DNA of 60,074 bases from Nevskia sp. (lineage in GTDB: Bacteria; Pseudomonadota; Gammaproteobacteria; Nevskiales; Nevskiaceae), in contig JARLJS010000160.1 in assembly GCA_031291075.1 (NCBI GenBank), positions 1-60,074 on the forward strand, given 5' to 3'. Below the pieces are notes generated by a model. The model had not been told where the DNA came from. It saw only the letters and a program-made list of their open reading frames with translations, and ran no database searches. Position 1 is the stretch's first letter. Each line of letters begins with the position of its first letter. This document shows, one piece after another, positions 15,751-23,891 of the stretch. Both the position numbers and the translations under genes were made by a program.

Positions 15751-15768
15751 CTGTGATGCCCATCACAG
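15751..15768. promoter_or_regulatory. Perfect CRP/Vfr-type binding site
   Basis: CTGTGATG-CC-CATCACAG is a perfect 8-2-8 palindrome. It contains TGTGA-N6-TCACA, the CRP-family consensus. It lies 19 bases past the stop of the TPR-DUF1329 gene and about 285 bases upstream of the broken acyltransferase, the only gene it could activate by position. The rest of the 15467-15786 gap shows no ORF. Confidence 0.65.
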
Positions 15769-15786
15769 ATCGAGCCCATCTCCACG

Positions 15787-18411
15787 TCAGTGCACGTACC
15801 GCGCCTGCACCGCGCCCGGGCTGAAGTCGCCTTCCTTCATCGGCACGTTGTAGACCGGCGGCGCGTCCTCGGCGTAAAGACGGTTGGCGAAGTAGACGCC
15901 GCTCTTGAGGTCGTAGGTGACCACCGGCGCGCAGTTGGCGGCCTGCACGTTGTAGGACTCCAGCAGGTGGCCCTCCTGGAAGCGCCAGGGCAGGCCATCG
16001 TGGTCGTAGTTCACCACCAGCGCGGCGTTCCAGCTGTCCTCATCGACGTAGAACACGCGCTTGCCGAAGCGGTGGCTGTTGCCCGGGCGCAGCGTCGCCT
16101 CCACCACCCACACGCGGTGCAGCTCGTAGCGCGTGGGCGCCTGGTTGAAGTGGCCGCGCTGCAGGAGCTGGGCGTAGTGGTAGCTGCCGTCGCCGATGTG
16201 GTAAGCGTTGTAAGGGATATACAGCTCACGCTTGCCCACCAGCTTCCACACGTAGCGATCGAACAGGCCGTTGTACATGTCGACCATGTCGATGAAGTAG
16301 ACGCCGGCAGAGCCGGGGAAGGGCTGGTCGTAGCCCACCGGCGGAATGCGGAACAGTCGCGGGATGCCGCCCGGCGCCACCCACACGCCGCGCGCGTCCT
16401 TGAGCTGGTTGGCGGTTTCGTGGACCAGCGCCAGGATGTCGATGCCGTTGCGGTCGCGCGAAAACCAGGTGAGGTAGTAGAGCAGGATGTTGTGGCTGGC
16501 GATGTCCACCGGGTCCTGGATATTGCCGTAGCGGTAATACACGTGCTCGGTCTGCTTGAGCGTCTGCATCGAACCGCTGGGCTCGACCGCGGCCTGGGTG
16601 GACTGCGACTGCATGGTGTCGCCGCGATAGCGCAGGCGGTGGTTCCACATCACTTCCACCCCGTTCTGCGGTTGCGGGAACGGGAAGCCGAGGCGGGCGT
16701 CGGCCAGCGAATCGGCGGCGATGGTGCGGGCCTTGCCGCGGTTGGCCTGGGTGGCGGCGTAGATCGCCTGCGGGTAGCCCACGCTGCGGCGCGTCGGGTA
16801 CACCGGCATGGTGTAGTCGGGGAACTTCTCGAACAGGGCCTTGTGGCCGTCGCTCAGCTGCCCGGCGTACTGCTTGTAGTTGGCGGCGGTGATGACGAAC
16901 AGCGGCTTGTCGTCCGGGTAAGGATCGGTGAGGCGCCCACCGGGCTGGTAGCTCGCCGGCCACTGGCTGCGGGTGAGCCCGCCGGTCCAGGGCGGGATGA
17001 CGCCGTCGGCCGAACCGCCCTGCTGGGCACCCACCGGCGTGAGCCCGCCGCTGCCCGCCGCAACCTCGGACGCCGCCGCCGGCGGTAACGCCGGGGTCAC
17101 CGCCGTCGGGGCGTCCGCCACCGCGACCGGCCCGCCCATCAGGCCGGTGGACATGGTCGGCGCGGAGGTGTCGTGCACCCGCCGCTGCGCGGCGGCGGCC
17201 AGCGCCTGCTCGCGCGCCTGGCCGGACTCGAGGTAACGCGCCCACTGGGTGGCGAGGGCGCGGTTGGCCGGGTAGGCCGCGGCCTCGCGGAACGCCTTGG
17301 TGGCGCCGTCGACGTCGGCCTGCTGGTACAGCGCCACGCCCAGCGCCATCAGCGCCGGTCCGGATTTGCCGCCGGTGGCGATGCCCTGCTGCAGCGCCTG
17401 GGCGGCCTCGCGGTACTCCTCGCGATCGAGGTGAAGCTGGCCGAGCTGCAGGTACAGCTCGCTGGACGGTTTCGCCGCCAGGGCATCCTGCAGCGCCGGG
17501 ATGGCGAGCGAGGATTCGCGCGCCTGCACCCACATCGCGGCGAGCAGGCGCAGGTTCTGCGCATCGCGCGGCACCTTGCCCGCGTCCATCCAGCCCTTGA
17601 GGGTGGAGCCGGCCTGGAACGGCGCGCCGATCTGCGCGGTGAGCTCCACCAGCTGCAGGCGCTGTTCGGTGCTGTCGAGGTAGCCCAGGCGGCTGGCCAC
17701 CTCCATCACCGCGTGGGCGCGGTCCTTCTCGCCGGACTTGAGGTAGAGGGCGGACAGGCGCATCCAGTCGTCGCGCGCGCTGGGCTGGTCGCGCACGATG
17801 CCTTCCAGCACCTGTGCCGCCTCCCGCTCCTGGCCGTTGCCGACATAGGCCGAGTACAGGGCGCGGCGCCAGCTCATGTCGGGCGCGCGTGCCGCCGCCA
17901 CGCCCTTCTGCAGCGGCGGCACGGCGTCGTGGTAACGCTTCTCCTGCAGGTAGGCCGCGCCCAGCGCCACCAGTTCGTCGGGCGACAGCGCGGCGCCGGC
18001 GCGGTAACGCGGCTCGATGTTGGCGAGTACGCTCTTGGGATCGCCGCTGCCGACGCGCAGCGAGGCGAGGTCGTTGCGCATCTGCTGTTCGGCCGGGCCC
18101 GACAGCGCGTGCTGCGCCAGGGCATCCTCCAGGTACTTGGCGGCGCCGGTGTAGTCCTTGCGCTGCGCGGCGGCGGCGGCGAGCTCCCGCAACAGCATGG
18201 CCTTGGCGTAGGGATCGGTCGCCGTCTGCAGCTGTTTCTGGATATCCTGCGCCTGGTTCTGCTGCTGCGGCGTGGGAGTCTGGATCACGCGCTCCTGGCT
18301 GCGGTACTGGTCGCCACGCGCCGGAGCGAGGGCGAGCAAGGCCGCGATGGCGCAAAGACAGCCTCGCCTGCGCCGCTCCGGGAACCGGTGAGTACGAGCC
18401 GGAAACCGCAT
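15787..18411 (-). CDS. Exported TPR protein fused to a C-terminal DUF1329 domain
   Basis: An 874-residue protein with three parts. First is a signal peptide (about 1-33). Then a TPR solenoid (about 40-420), with repeats such as ALGAAYLQEKRYHDAVPPLQ and LYLQLGQLHLDREEYREAAQ. After a low-complexity Ala/Pro/Gly linker comes a complete DUF1329 domain (about 460-874), beginning GLTPVGAQQGGSADGVIPPW and including DKPLFVITAANYKQYAGQLS. DUF1329 proteins are normally separate exported proteins of about 450 residues with a LolA/LolB-like fold. A TPR protein as the last gene of a TonB2-type operon is familiar, but fusion to DUF1329 is unusual. The start follows the tonB stop by one base. Confidence 0.85.
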   Translation of the reverse strand: MRFPARTHRFPERRRRGCLCAIAALLALAPARGDQYRSQERVIQTPTPQQQNQAQDIQKQLQTATDPYAKAMLLRELAAAAAQRKDYTGAAKYLEDALAQHALSGPAEQQMRNDLASLRVGSGDPKSVLANIEPRYRAGAALSPDELVALGAAYLQEKRYHDAVPPLQKGVAAARAPDMSWRRALYSAYVGNGQEREAAQVLEGIVRDQPSARDDWMRLSALYLKSGEKDRAHAVMEVASRLGYLDSTEQRLQLVELTAQIGAPFQAGSTLKGWMDAGKVPRDAQNLRLLAAMWVQARESSLAIPALQDALAAKPSSELYLQLGQLHLDREEYREAAQALQQGIATGGKSGPALMALGVALYQQADVDGATKAFREAAAYPANRALATQWARYLESGQAREQALAAAAQRRVHDTSAPTMSTGLMGGPVAVADAPTAVTPALPPAAASEVAAGSGGLTPVGAQQGGSADGVIPPWTGGLTRSQWPASYQPGGRLTDPYPDDKPLFVITAANYKQYAGQLSDGHKALFEKFPDYTMPVYPTRRSVGYPQAIYAATQANRGKARTIAADSLADARLGFPFPQPQNGVEVMWNHRLRYRGDTMQSQSTQAAVEPSGSMQTLKQTEHVYYRYGNIQDPVDIASHNILLYYLTWFSRDRNGIDILALVHETANQLKDARGVWVAPGGIPRLFRIPPVGYDQPFPGSAGVYFIDMVDMYNGLFDRYVWKLVGKRELYIPYNAYHIGDGSYHYAQLLQRGHFNQAPTRYELHRVWVVEATLRPGNSHRFGKRVFYVDEDSWNAALVVNYDHDGLPWRFQEGHLLESYNVQAANCAPVVTYDLKSGVYFANRLYAEDAPPVYNVPMKEGDFSPGAVQARYVH

Positions 18412-18412
18412 C

Positions 18413-19183
18413 TCAGCGCCAGTTGTACTGGCAGTCGTCGGGGTCCATCGGCACCCGCTGGTCGACCTCGCGTGCATGACCGGTTTCGGCGTAGATCCAG
18501 TTGGAGATGCTTTCGATCGCCGCGGCCTCGTAGACCCCGCGCGGGTCGGCGTCGACGATGCGCACGTCGCGCACGCGGCCGTTGGGCATCACCACGAACA
18601 CCGCCTCCACCCAGCCCTTGATCTTCTGCTTGCAGGCCCACTCCGGCATCTGCGGGCGCGCGGTGGACAGCGGCACCAGCTCCTTGCCGGAGAAGCCTTC
18701 GCCGTGGCCGATGCCGCCCCCGCCGGCGCCACCGCCGTTGCCATTGCCGCCGCCGCCCCGGCCGAAGCCGCCGAACACGCCGGAGCTGCCGAGGCCCAGG
18801 CCGCTGCCGAGGTTGACCGGGCCGCCGCCGACGGCGACCTCCACCGGCGTCGGCGTGATCGAGATCGACGGCGTGGGGATCGGCGGCAGGTCGGCGCGCG
18901 CCAGCGAGGGCGGCGCGGCCGGAGGCGGCGGGGGCGCCGCGTCCGGCAGCGTCATCGGCTCCGGCGGCTTGTCCTCCTCCTTGTCCAGCTTGACCATCGC
19001 CACGCTGTCGACCTGTTCCGGCGGTGCCGGAGGCGCCTCCGGCGCGCGGATCATCCAGCGCATCAGGATCACCAGCAGCAGCACGATGGCTAGCGCGGCC
19101 AGCGGCGTCACCACCCAGCGCAGGCGCTGCAGGCCGCCGCCGGGACGCAGCGCACCGGCCTGCACCGCGGCGGCCGTGTTCAC
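18413..19183 (-). CDS. TonB energy transducer
   Basis: A 256-residue protein. One TM helix (about residues 22-42, LAALAIVLLLVILM) is followed by a proline-rich periplasmic stretch (PPAPPEQ, PPPPPAAPP), a glycine-rich tract (about 140-165) and a C-terminal TonB fold (WVEAVFVVMPNGRVRDVRIV). It transmits proton-motive force from ExbB/ExbD to outer-membrane receptors. The start is GTG 19183, one base after the exbD stop, so it is coupled. The glycine-rich segment is longer than in typical TonB. No TonB-dependent receptor is encoded in this window. Confidence 0.88.
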   Translation of the reverse strand: MNTAAAVQAGALRPGGGLQRLRWVVTPLAALAIVLLLVILMRWMIRAPEAPPAPPEQVDSVAMVKLDKEEDKPPEPMTLPDAAPPPPPAAPPSLARADLPPIPTPSISITPTPVEVAVGGGPVNLGSGLGLGSSGVFGGFGRGGGGNGNGGGAGGGGIGHGEGFSGKELVPLSTARPQMPEWACKQKIKGWVEAVFVVMPNGRVRDVRIVDADPRGVYEAAAIESISNWIYAETGHAREVDQRVPMDPDDCQYNWR

Positions 19184-19184
19184 C

Positions 19185-19607
19185 TCAGCGACCGCCCGGG
19201 CCGGTGGCCGGCGTGGCGGCGATGGCCACGTCCTCGATGCCGGCCAGCTTGGCCTGGTCCATGGCGTCCACCACCAGGCCGGTGCGGGCATCGCGGTCGG
19301 CCTGGATCACCACCGGCGCCTGCGGCTTCTGGCTGCGCAGGCGCTGCAGCGTGGCGCGCAGCAGGCGCACGTCGACGTGCTGGCGGTCGACCACGATGTC
19401 GCCCTGGGCCGAGATGGCGACGAAGATGCTGCTGTTGTCCACCTTCTTCGCGGTCTTGGCGCTGGGCCGGTTGATCTTGATGCCGGCCTCGGTGACGAAG
19501 GCGGTGCTGATGATGAAGAAGATGAGCAGGTTGAGGAAGAAGTCGAGCATCGGCGCAAGGTCGATGTGCACCTCTTCCTGCTGCTGGGTATGACGGCGGA
19601 TTTTCAT
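19185..19607 (-). CDS. exbD: ExbD/TolR-family biopolymer transport protein
   Basis: A 140-residue protein with one N-terminal TM helix. Conserved Asp22 lies in APMLDFFLNLLIFF, the proton-pathway residue of ExbD. A periplasmic domain of the TolR type follows (VVIQADRDARTGLVVDAMD). It forms the stator with the ExbB proteins encoded just upstream. It starts 10 bases after the exbB stop. Confidence 0.92.
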   Translation of the reverse strand: MKIRRHTQQQEEVHIDLAPMLDFFLNLLIFFIISTAFVTEAGIKINRPSAKTAKKVDNSSIFVAISAQGDIVVDRQHVDVRLLRATLQRLRSQKPQAPVVIQADRDARTGLVVDAMDQAKLAGIEDVAIAATPATGPGGR

Positions 19608-19617
19608 CGCGGCGCGC

Positions 19618-20172
19618 TCATTCGGGCAGCAGCAGGTCCGGCAACCGTTCCGACTCGGCGCGCACGCGCGAGCTGAGCTGCACCGAGAAGAACAGGCCGA
19701 GCAGGCTCACCACCAGTCCCGCCAGGGTCGAGATCATGGCGTGCGAGACGCCGTAGGCCATGGCGCGCACGTCGGACTGGCCGGCGGCGGTCATGGCGTC
19801 GAACACCTCCAGCATGCCGGTGACGGTGCCGAGCAGGCCCAGCAGCGGCGCCAGCGGCACCATCACGCGGATCAGGGGCAAGGTGGCGCTCATGCCGATC
19901 TTGAGCTCGGAGATGAGCAGCTCGCGGATGCGGTGGGCATGCCAGGAGCGGCGCTCGCCGCGCTCCGACCACATCAGCAGGCGGCGCCGCACCTCCGCCG
20001 GATGGATGCGCGAGAAATACCAGTAGCGCTCCAGGATCAGGGTCCACATGACCAGCGCCGCCAGCAGGATCCACTTCAGCACCCAGCCGCCCAGGTGGAA
20101 GAAGTCGCCGGCCGACTCGAACGGGTCGGCGAAGCCCTGGGCGATGGCATCCCACAGTCCGGAAGTCATCAA
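19618..20172 (-). CDS. exbB: ExbB/TolQ/MotA-family proton channel protein
   Basis: A 184-residue protein with three TM helices. The family block is PLAPLLGLLGTVTGMLEVFD, followed by the helix AMISTLAGLVVSLLGLFF. It is the short ExbB2-type partner of the long DUF3450-ExbB protein. Its start overlaps the upstream stop codon by four bases (ATGA). In TonB2-type systems of Vibrio and relatives a second, longer ExbB (TtpC) is required, as is seen here. Confidence 0.92.
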   Translation of the reverse strand: MMTSGLWDAIAQGFADPFESAGDFFHLGGWVLKWILLAALVMWTLILERYWYFSRIHPAEVRRRLLMWSERGERRSWHAHRIRELLISELKIGMSATLPLIRVMVPLAPLLGLLGTVTGMLEVFDAMTAAGQSDVRAMAYGVSHAMISTLAGLVVSLLGLFFSVQLSSRVRAESERLPDLLLPE

Positions 20173-22319
20173 GCCTGCACTCCGTGCTGCTGCTCCAGCC
20201 GCCGCGCCAGCAGGCCGGCGCTCTGCTCGTCGAGGATCTGCACCAGTACGCGCGAGCGCGCCGCCAGCACGCTGTTGATGAACAGGATCGGGATGGCGAT
20301 GATCAGGCCCAGCACGGTGGCGATCATCGCCTGCGAGATGCCGCCGGCCATCACCTTGGGATCGCCGGCGCCGATCTCGGTGATAACCTGGAAGGTGATG
20401 ATCATGCCGGTGACGGTGCCGAGCAGGCCCAGCAGCGGGCCGGCCGCCACCACCATGCGCAGGAACGGCTGGAAGCGCTCCAGCTTGGGCGTCTCGCGCA
20501 TCACCGCTTCCGAGATGCGCGTCTCCAGCACCTCCGGGTCGTGCGAGGCGGTGTCCTGCTTGAGGCAGCCCAGCACGCGGCCGAGCGGGTTGTCCTCACG
20601 CGGCGCGTCGATGTTCTGCAGCTGGCGCGTGATGCGCCCGCCCACCACGAACAGGTAGGCGAGCTGGAACAGCGCCAGCGCGGCACCGATCAAGCCGACC
20701 AGGATGATGACGTAACCCACCACGCCGCCCTGGTTGATGCGCTCGATCAGGGTCGGCCGCTGCGCCGCCAGCTTGAGCAGGCTGCCGCCGGTGGGGTCCA
20801 CCGGCACCGGCGCCCACGAGGACGCCGACTCGAAGGCCCCGGCCAGCCCGGTGTCCTGGGTCTGGCGCTCGGCCACCTGCAGGTGACCGCCGGGCTGCGT
20901 GACGAGGTAACGTCCGCCGCTGACCGCGATGAAGGGCCCCACCCGCGTCACCGCGGCGCGCCCCGGCTGGCCATCGGCGCCGATCACCTCGGCCTCGAAG
21001 CGGGCCACCTTGCCGTTCTCGGTCATCTCCTGCTGCAAGGTGAACCAGAAATCCTCGAGCTGCCTGGGACTGGGCAGGACGTTGGGGTCGGCCAGGCTGT
21101 CGAGCAGCTTGAGGCGCTCCGGGAACTGCCCGCTGATGTAGGAGTCGGCGATGTCGCTCTTGAACTGCGCCGCCGCCTCGCGCACGGCGGCATAGGCCTG
21201 GCCAAGATCGCCGGCCTGCGCCTGCAGCTGGTTCTTGAGCTCGGCGATCGCCTTCTGGTTGCCCTCGTAGCGGACACGGATGCCGTCGGCCCGCCCCTGC
21301 GCGGCGCGCTCCTCCGCCTCGGCCTGCGCCAGTTGCGCCTGCTGCTCGTTGCGGTTGCGCAGGAAGCGCTGCTCGCGGTCCTGGTCGATGCGTGCGTTCT
21401 GCTGGGCGGACTCGCGGATCTGCCGCAGCAGCTCGTCCAGCCCCTGGGGTGCGGCCGCCAACGCCGACGGCACCAGGGCGTCGAGCAGATCGCCGCCCAG
21501 CTCACGCAAGGCCACCCGCCACGCCGGCGGCAGCGCCGACTGCACCGGGGCCGTGCCACCGGCCGGCGGCACCGGCAGGATCAGCACTTCCGGCGCCGCG
21601 GTCTCGTGCGCGATCTTCAAGCCCTCGCGAACGGCGGCGCGGTAACGATCCTGCAGCGGCCGCCACTGCTTGGCCGCGGCGTCCCAGCAGGCGGCTTCGC
21701 GGCCGTCCAGGCTGAGCGAATACAAGGCCACCCGGCCCAGCCGCAACACGTCAACCACCCGCGTGCCGCCGCCTTCCAGCTGGAGCTGCATCCGTTCGGC
21801 GCCCAGGCCGTGGCCGTAGGCGGCCTCGATACGGTAGGCCTCCAGCACGCGGCGGTACTTCTCCGCCTGCGGCTCGGCCGGATCGGTCATCAGCCGCTTC
21901 AGGCTGGCTATGCGCTCACGACGCTCCTGCAGCAGGAACGGCAGGTCCATCCCCACGAACTTGTCGAGGCTGTCGATCATGCGCAGCAGCAGCGGCGTGA
22001 TGTCGTGCGAGCTGCCGGTGAACTGCTGCAACTGCTGCTGCAGCGCAGCGCGGTCGGCGTCCTGCGAGGCCAGCAGCGGCCCGATCTGCTGGGCGTAGAC
22101 GTTGAGCTGCTGCGTCTGCCACAGCGCCGCACGGTAGCGCTCCAGCATGGTGCGCGTCTGGTCGTCGAGCTGGTTGATCTGCTGCTGTGCCGCGCTGGCG
22201 GCACGGCCGGCCTGCAGCGTGGCGTCCACCGCCGGGGAGCCGCCTGCATTCTGAGCGCCGGCAGCGCCGCAGAAGCCGGCGAGCAGTGCCGCCAGTACGG
22301 CGCATCGCGCTCGTTTCAT
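20169..22319 (-). CDS. DUF3450 domain fused to a long ExbB/TtpC-type proton channel
   Basis: A 716-residue protein. It has a signal peptide (about 1-22), then an exported DUF3450 coiled-coil domain (about 25-250) with FVGMDLPFLLQERRERI, RRVLEAYRIEAAYG and VDVLRLGRVALYSLSLDG. A second helical periplasmic region follows (about 285-400, rich in Gln/Glu/Ala). The C-terminal ExbB domain (about 525-716) has PLLGLLGTVTGMIITFQVI and MIATVLGLIIAIPILFINS. DUF3450 protein and TtpC are usually encoded by adjacent separate genes; here they are one polypeptide. Start 22319 follows AGGAGG. It is the first gene of the five-gene TonB operon. Confidence 0.87.
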   Translation of the reverse strand: MKRARCAVLAALLAGFCGAAGAQNAGGSPAVDATLQAGRAASAAQQQINQLDDQTRTMLERYRAALWQTQQLNVYAQQIGPLLASQDADRAALQQQLQQFTGSSHDITPLLLRMIDSLDKFVGMDLPFLLQERRERIASLKRLMTDPAEPQAEKYRRVLEAYRIEAAYGHGLGAERMQLQLEGGGTRVVDVLRLGRVALYSLSLDGREAACWDAAAKQWRPLQDRYRAAVREGLKIAHETAAPEVLILPVPPAGGTAPVQSALPPAWRVALRELGGDLLDALVPSALAAAPQGLDELLRQIRESAQQNARIDQDREQRFLRNRNEQQAQLAQAEAEERAAQGRADGIRVRYEGNQKAIAELKNQLQAQAGDLGQAYAAVREAAAQFKSDIADSYISGQFPERLKLLDSLADPNVLPSPRQLEDFWFTLQQEMTENGKVARFEAEVIGADGQPGRAAVTRVGPFIAVSGGRYLVTQPGGHLQVAERQTQDTGLAGAFESASSWAPVPVDPTGGSLLKLAAQRPTLIERINQGGVVGYVIILVGLIGAALALFQLAYLFVVGGRITRQLQNIDAPREDNPLGRVLGCLKQDTASHDPEVLETRISEAVMRETPKLERFQPFLRMVVAAGPLLGLLGTVTGMIITFQVITEIGAGDPKVMAGGISQAMIATVLGLIIAIPILFINSVLAARSRVLVQILDEQSAGLLARRLEQQHGVQA

Positions 22320-22545
22320 TCGAATCGCGTCCTCCTCGCACTCTTTATGAACCTCGACCCGCAGCGGGGGCGAGAGTTCCGCACCGTCGCGCGGCAAGGA
22401 ACCCTGATCAGGCTCTGGTTATCAGTACCGGGATTGTTTGCGCCGGTGCGGCGCGGCGCATTGGCCGCGCGGCGCTCCGGCTCATGGCTGTAAGGTAACA
22501 CCCGCGCGCCCGCTCCACCACCGGCGGGCGCTACGGAGAATGGGG

Positions 22546-22744
22546 CTAGTATGATGTCCCGTCGATTCACCGGCATCTCATCGCCTCTCCCCCTGGGAGA
22601 GGCCGCGCCATGAGGCGCGGGTGAGGGCGCTCCGCTTCAGCCGTAGTCAAATTCTTCCGGCCGTGCCGCCCTCACCCCTGCCCCTCTCCCAAAGGGAGAG
22701 GGATACTGATTTTGTGCCGATGTGCACGACATCACGCTGGCTAG
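22546..22744 (+). mobile_element. Family A inverted-repeat element (MITE-like), copy 3
   Basis: A 199-bp element with CTAG at 22546-22549 and 22741-22744. The left arm CTAGTATGATGTCCCGTCG and the complement of the right arm, CTAGCCAGCGTGATGTCG, are imperfect terminal inverted repeats. The interior is nearly identical to copy 2. It lies between the promoter region of the TonB operon and the ADH gene. The sequence 22745-22836 that follows has a CCCCC-TTTT-GGGGG hairpin but no convincing gene. Confidence 0.82.
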
Positions 22745-22836
22745 CTGACCTGCCTGTCCCCCTTTTGGGGGCGTCGATGGCGGCCTTGATGGTCTGATCC
22801 GTCAGCTTGGCGGTATCACGACGACTCCGCGGGGCG

Positions 22837-22852
22837 GGTCAACAGGCCCTAG
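22837..22852 (-). repeat. Family C element end (GGTCAACAGGCCCTAG)
   Basis: These 16 bases are the exact reverse complement of 59865-59880, the start of the repeat at the window's right edge. The CTAG at 22849-22852 contains the stop codon of the alcohol dehydrogenase. The remainder of the element is not recognisable here. Confidence 0.6.
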
Positions 22853-23859
22853 ACCGTGAGCACGGCGCGGAACTGCGCCTTGCTCATGTTCTGGAAGGTC
22901 TCCTCCGCCTGTTCCAGCGGGTGTGTTTCGACCATCGGCCGCACGCCTTTGAGGGCGGCGAAGGCCATCGCGTCCTCGCTGTCCTTGGCGTGGCCGCTGT
23001 ACCAGCCGGTGACGCTGCGCCGGCCGAACACCAGCAGGTCCGGGGATATGCCCAGGGGCTGGTGGTCGGTCGCCACGAACAGCAGCTGGCCGTTGGCTTG
23101 CAGGCCCTGCGACAGGTCGACCTGCGCCGCGCTGGAGCCGACGGTGGAGAAGGCGACCGCCGCGCCGCCCAGGCGCGCCAGCGCCTCGCCGGCGCTGCCG
23201 GCGGTGCTGTCGATGTACTCGTCGGCGCCGAGCTTGCGCGCCAGCGCCTCCTTGTCGCGGCCGCGGTTGATGGCGACGGTGCGGAAACCCATCTTGTCGG
23301 CGAACTGGATGGCCAGGTGGCCGAGGCCGCCGACGCCGTGGATGGCGACCGTGTCGCCCGGCCGGGCGCGGCTGTTGCGCAGGGCGTTGAAGGTGGTGAT
23401 GCCGGCGCACATCAGCGGACCGGCCTCCTCGAACGAGAGGGCGTCCGGGATCCCCGCCAGCGCATCCTGCGGCGCCACCATGTACTCGGCGTAGCCGCCG
23501 TCGTAGGTCAGCCCCACGATCTTGCGCTCGGCGCAGTTGGTGAAGTCGCCGCGGCGGCAGGATTCGCAGACGAAACAGCTGCCGCCGTGCCAGCCCACGC
23601 CGACGCGGGCTCCGGGCTTCCAGGCGCTGACCCCGGGGCCCACCGCATCGACGGTGCCGGCGACCTCGTGGCCCGGCACGCGCGGGAAGTTGACGCCGAG
23701 CATGCCGTTGCGCGCCAGGTTTTCGCCGGCGCAAACGCCGCAGGCGTGGACCTTGACCCGCACCTGGCCGGGCCCCGGCTCCGGCACCGCCATGCGGGTC
23801 ACCACGAAAGCCCCGCCCGCCTTGACCGCCTGTACCGCTCTCATCTGCTGTGTGCTCAT
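22849..23859 (-). CDS. Zinc-dependent alcohol dehydrogenase
   Basis: A 336-residue MDR-family enzyme. Catalytic zinc ligands are expected in ACGVCAGEN and the GHEVAGTV block. The structural-zinc cysteines are in CFVCESCRRGDFTNC. The NAD(P) motif is GVGGLGHLAIQ. It oxidises an alcohol or reduces an aldehyde; the substrate is unknown. The ATG at 23859 follows GGAGACAACC. It lies 32 bases downstream of the SDR pseudogene on the same strand, so the two once formed an operon. Its TAG stop is part of a family C repeat end. Confidence 0.9.
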   Translation of the reverse strand: MSTQQMRAVQAVKAGGAFVVTRMAVPEPGPGQVRVKVHACGVCAGENLARNGMLGVNFPRVPGHEVAGTVDAVGPGVSAWKPGARVGVGWHGGSCFVCESCRRGDFTNCAERKIVGLTYDGGYAEYMVAPQDALAGIPDALSFEEAGPLMCAGITTFNALRNSRARPGDTVAIHGVGGLGHLAIQFADKMGFRTVAINRGRDKEALARKLGADEYIDSTAGSAGEALARLGGAAVAFSTVGSSAAQVDLSQGLQANGQLLFVATDHQPLGISPDLLVFGRRSVTGWYSGHAKDSEDAMAFAALKGVRPMVETHPLEQAEETFQNMSKAQFRAVLTV

Positions 23860-23891
23860 CGGTTGTCTCCTATGGAACCTCTGGGCGCGGC

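Noticed and set aside
22757-22771. CCCCC-TTTT-GGGGG hairpin as a terminator
   Set aside because: It has no T tract on either strand and lies in repeat-rich intergenic DNA, so it is more likely an element remnant.
22745-22836. Minus-strand peptide with a TAKLTDQTIKAAIDAP segment as a gene fragment
   Set aside because: It has no start codon or ribosome site and an upstream stop in frame. It is too short to assign to any family.
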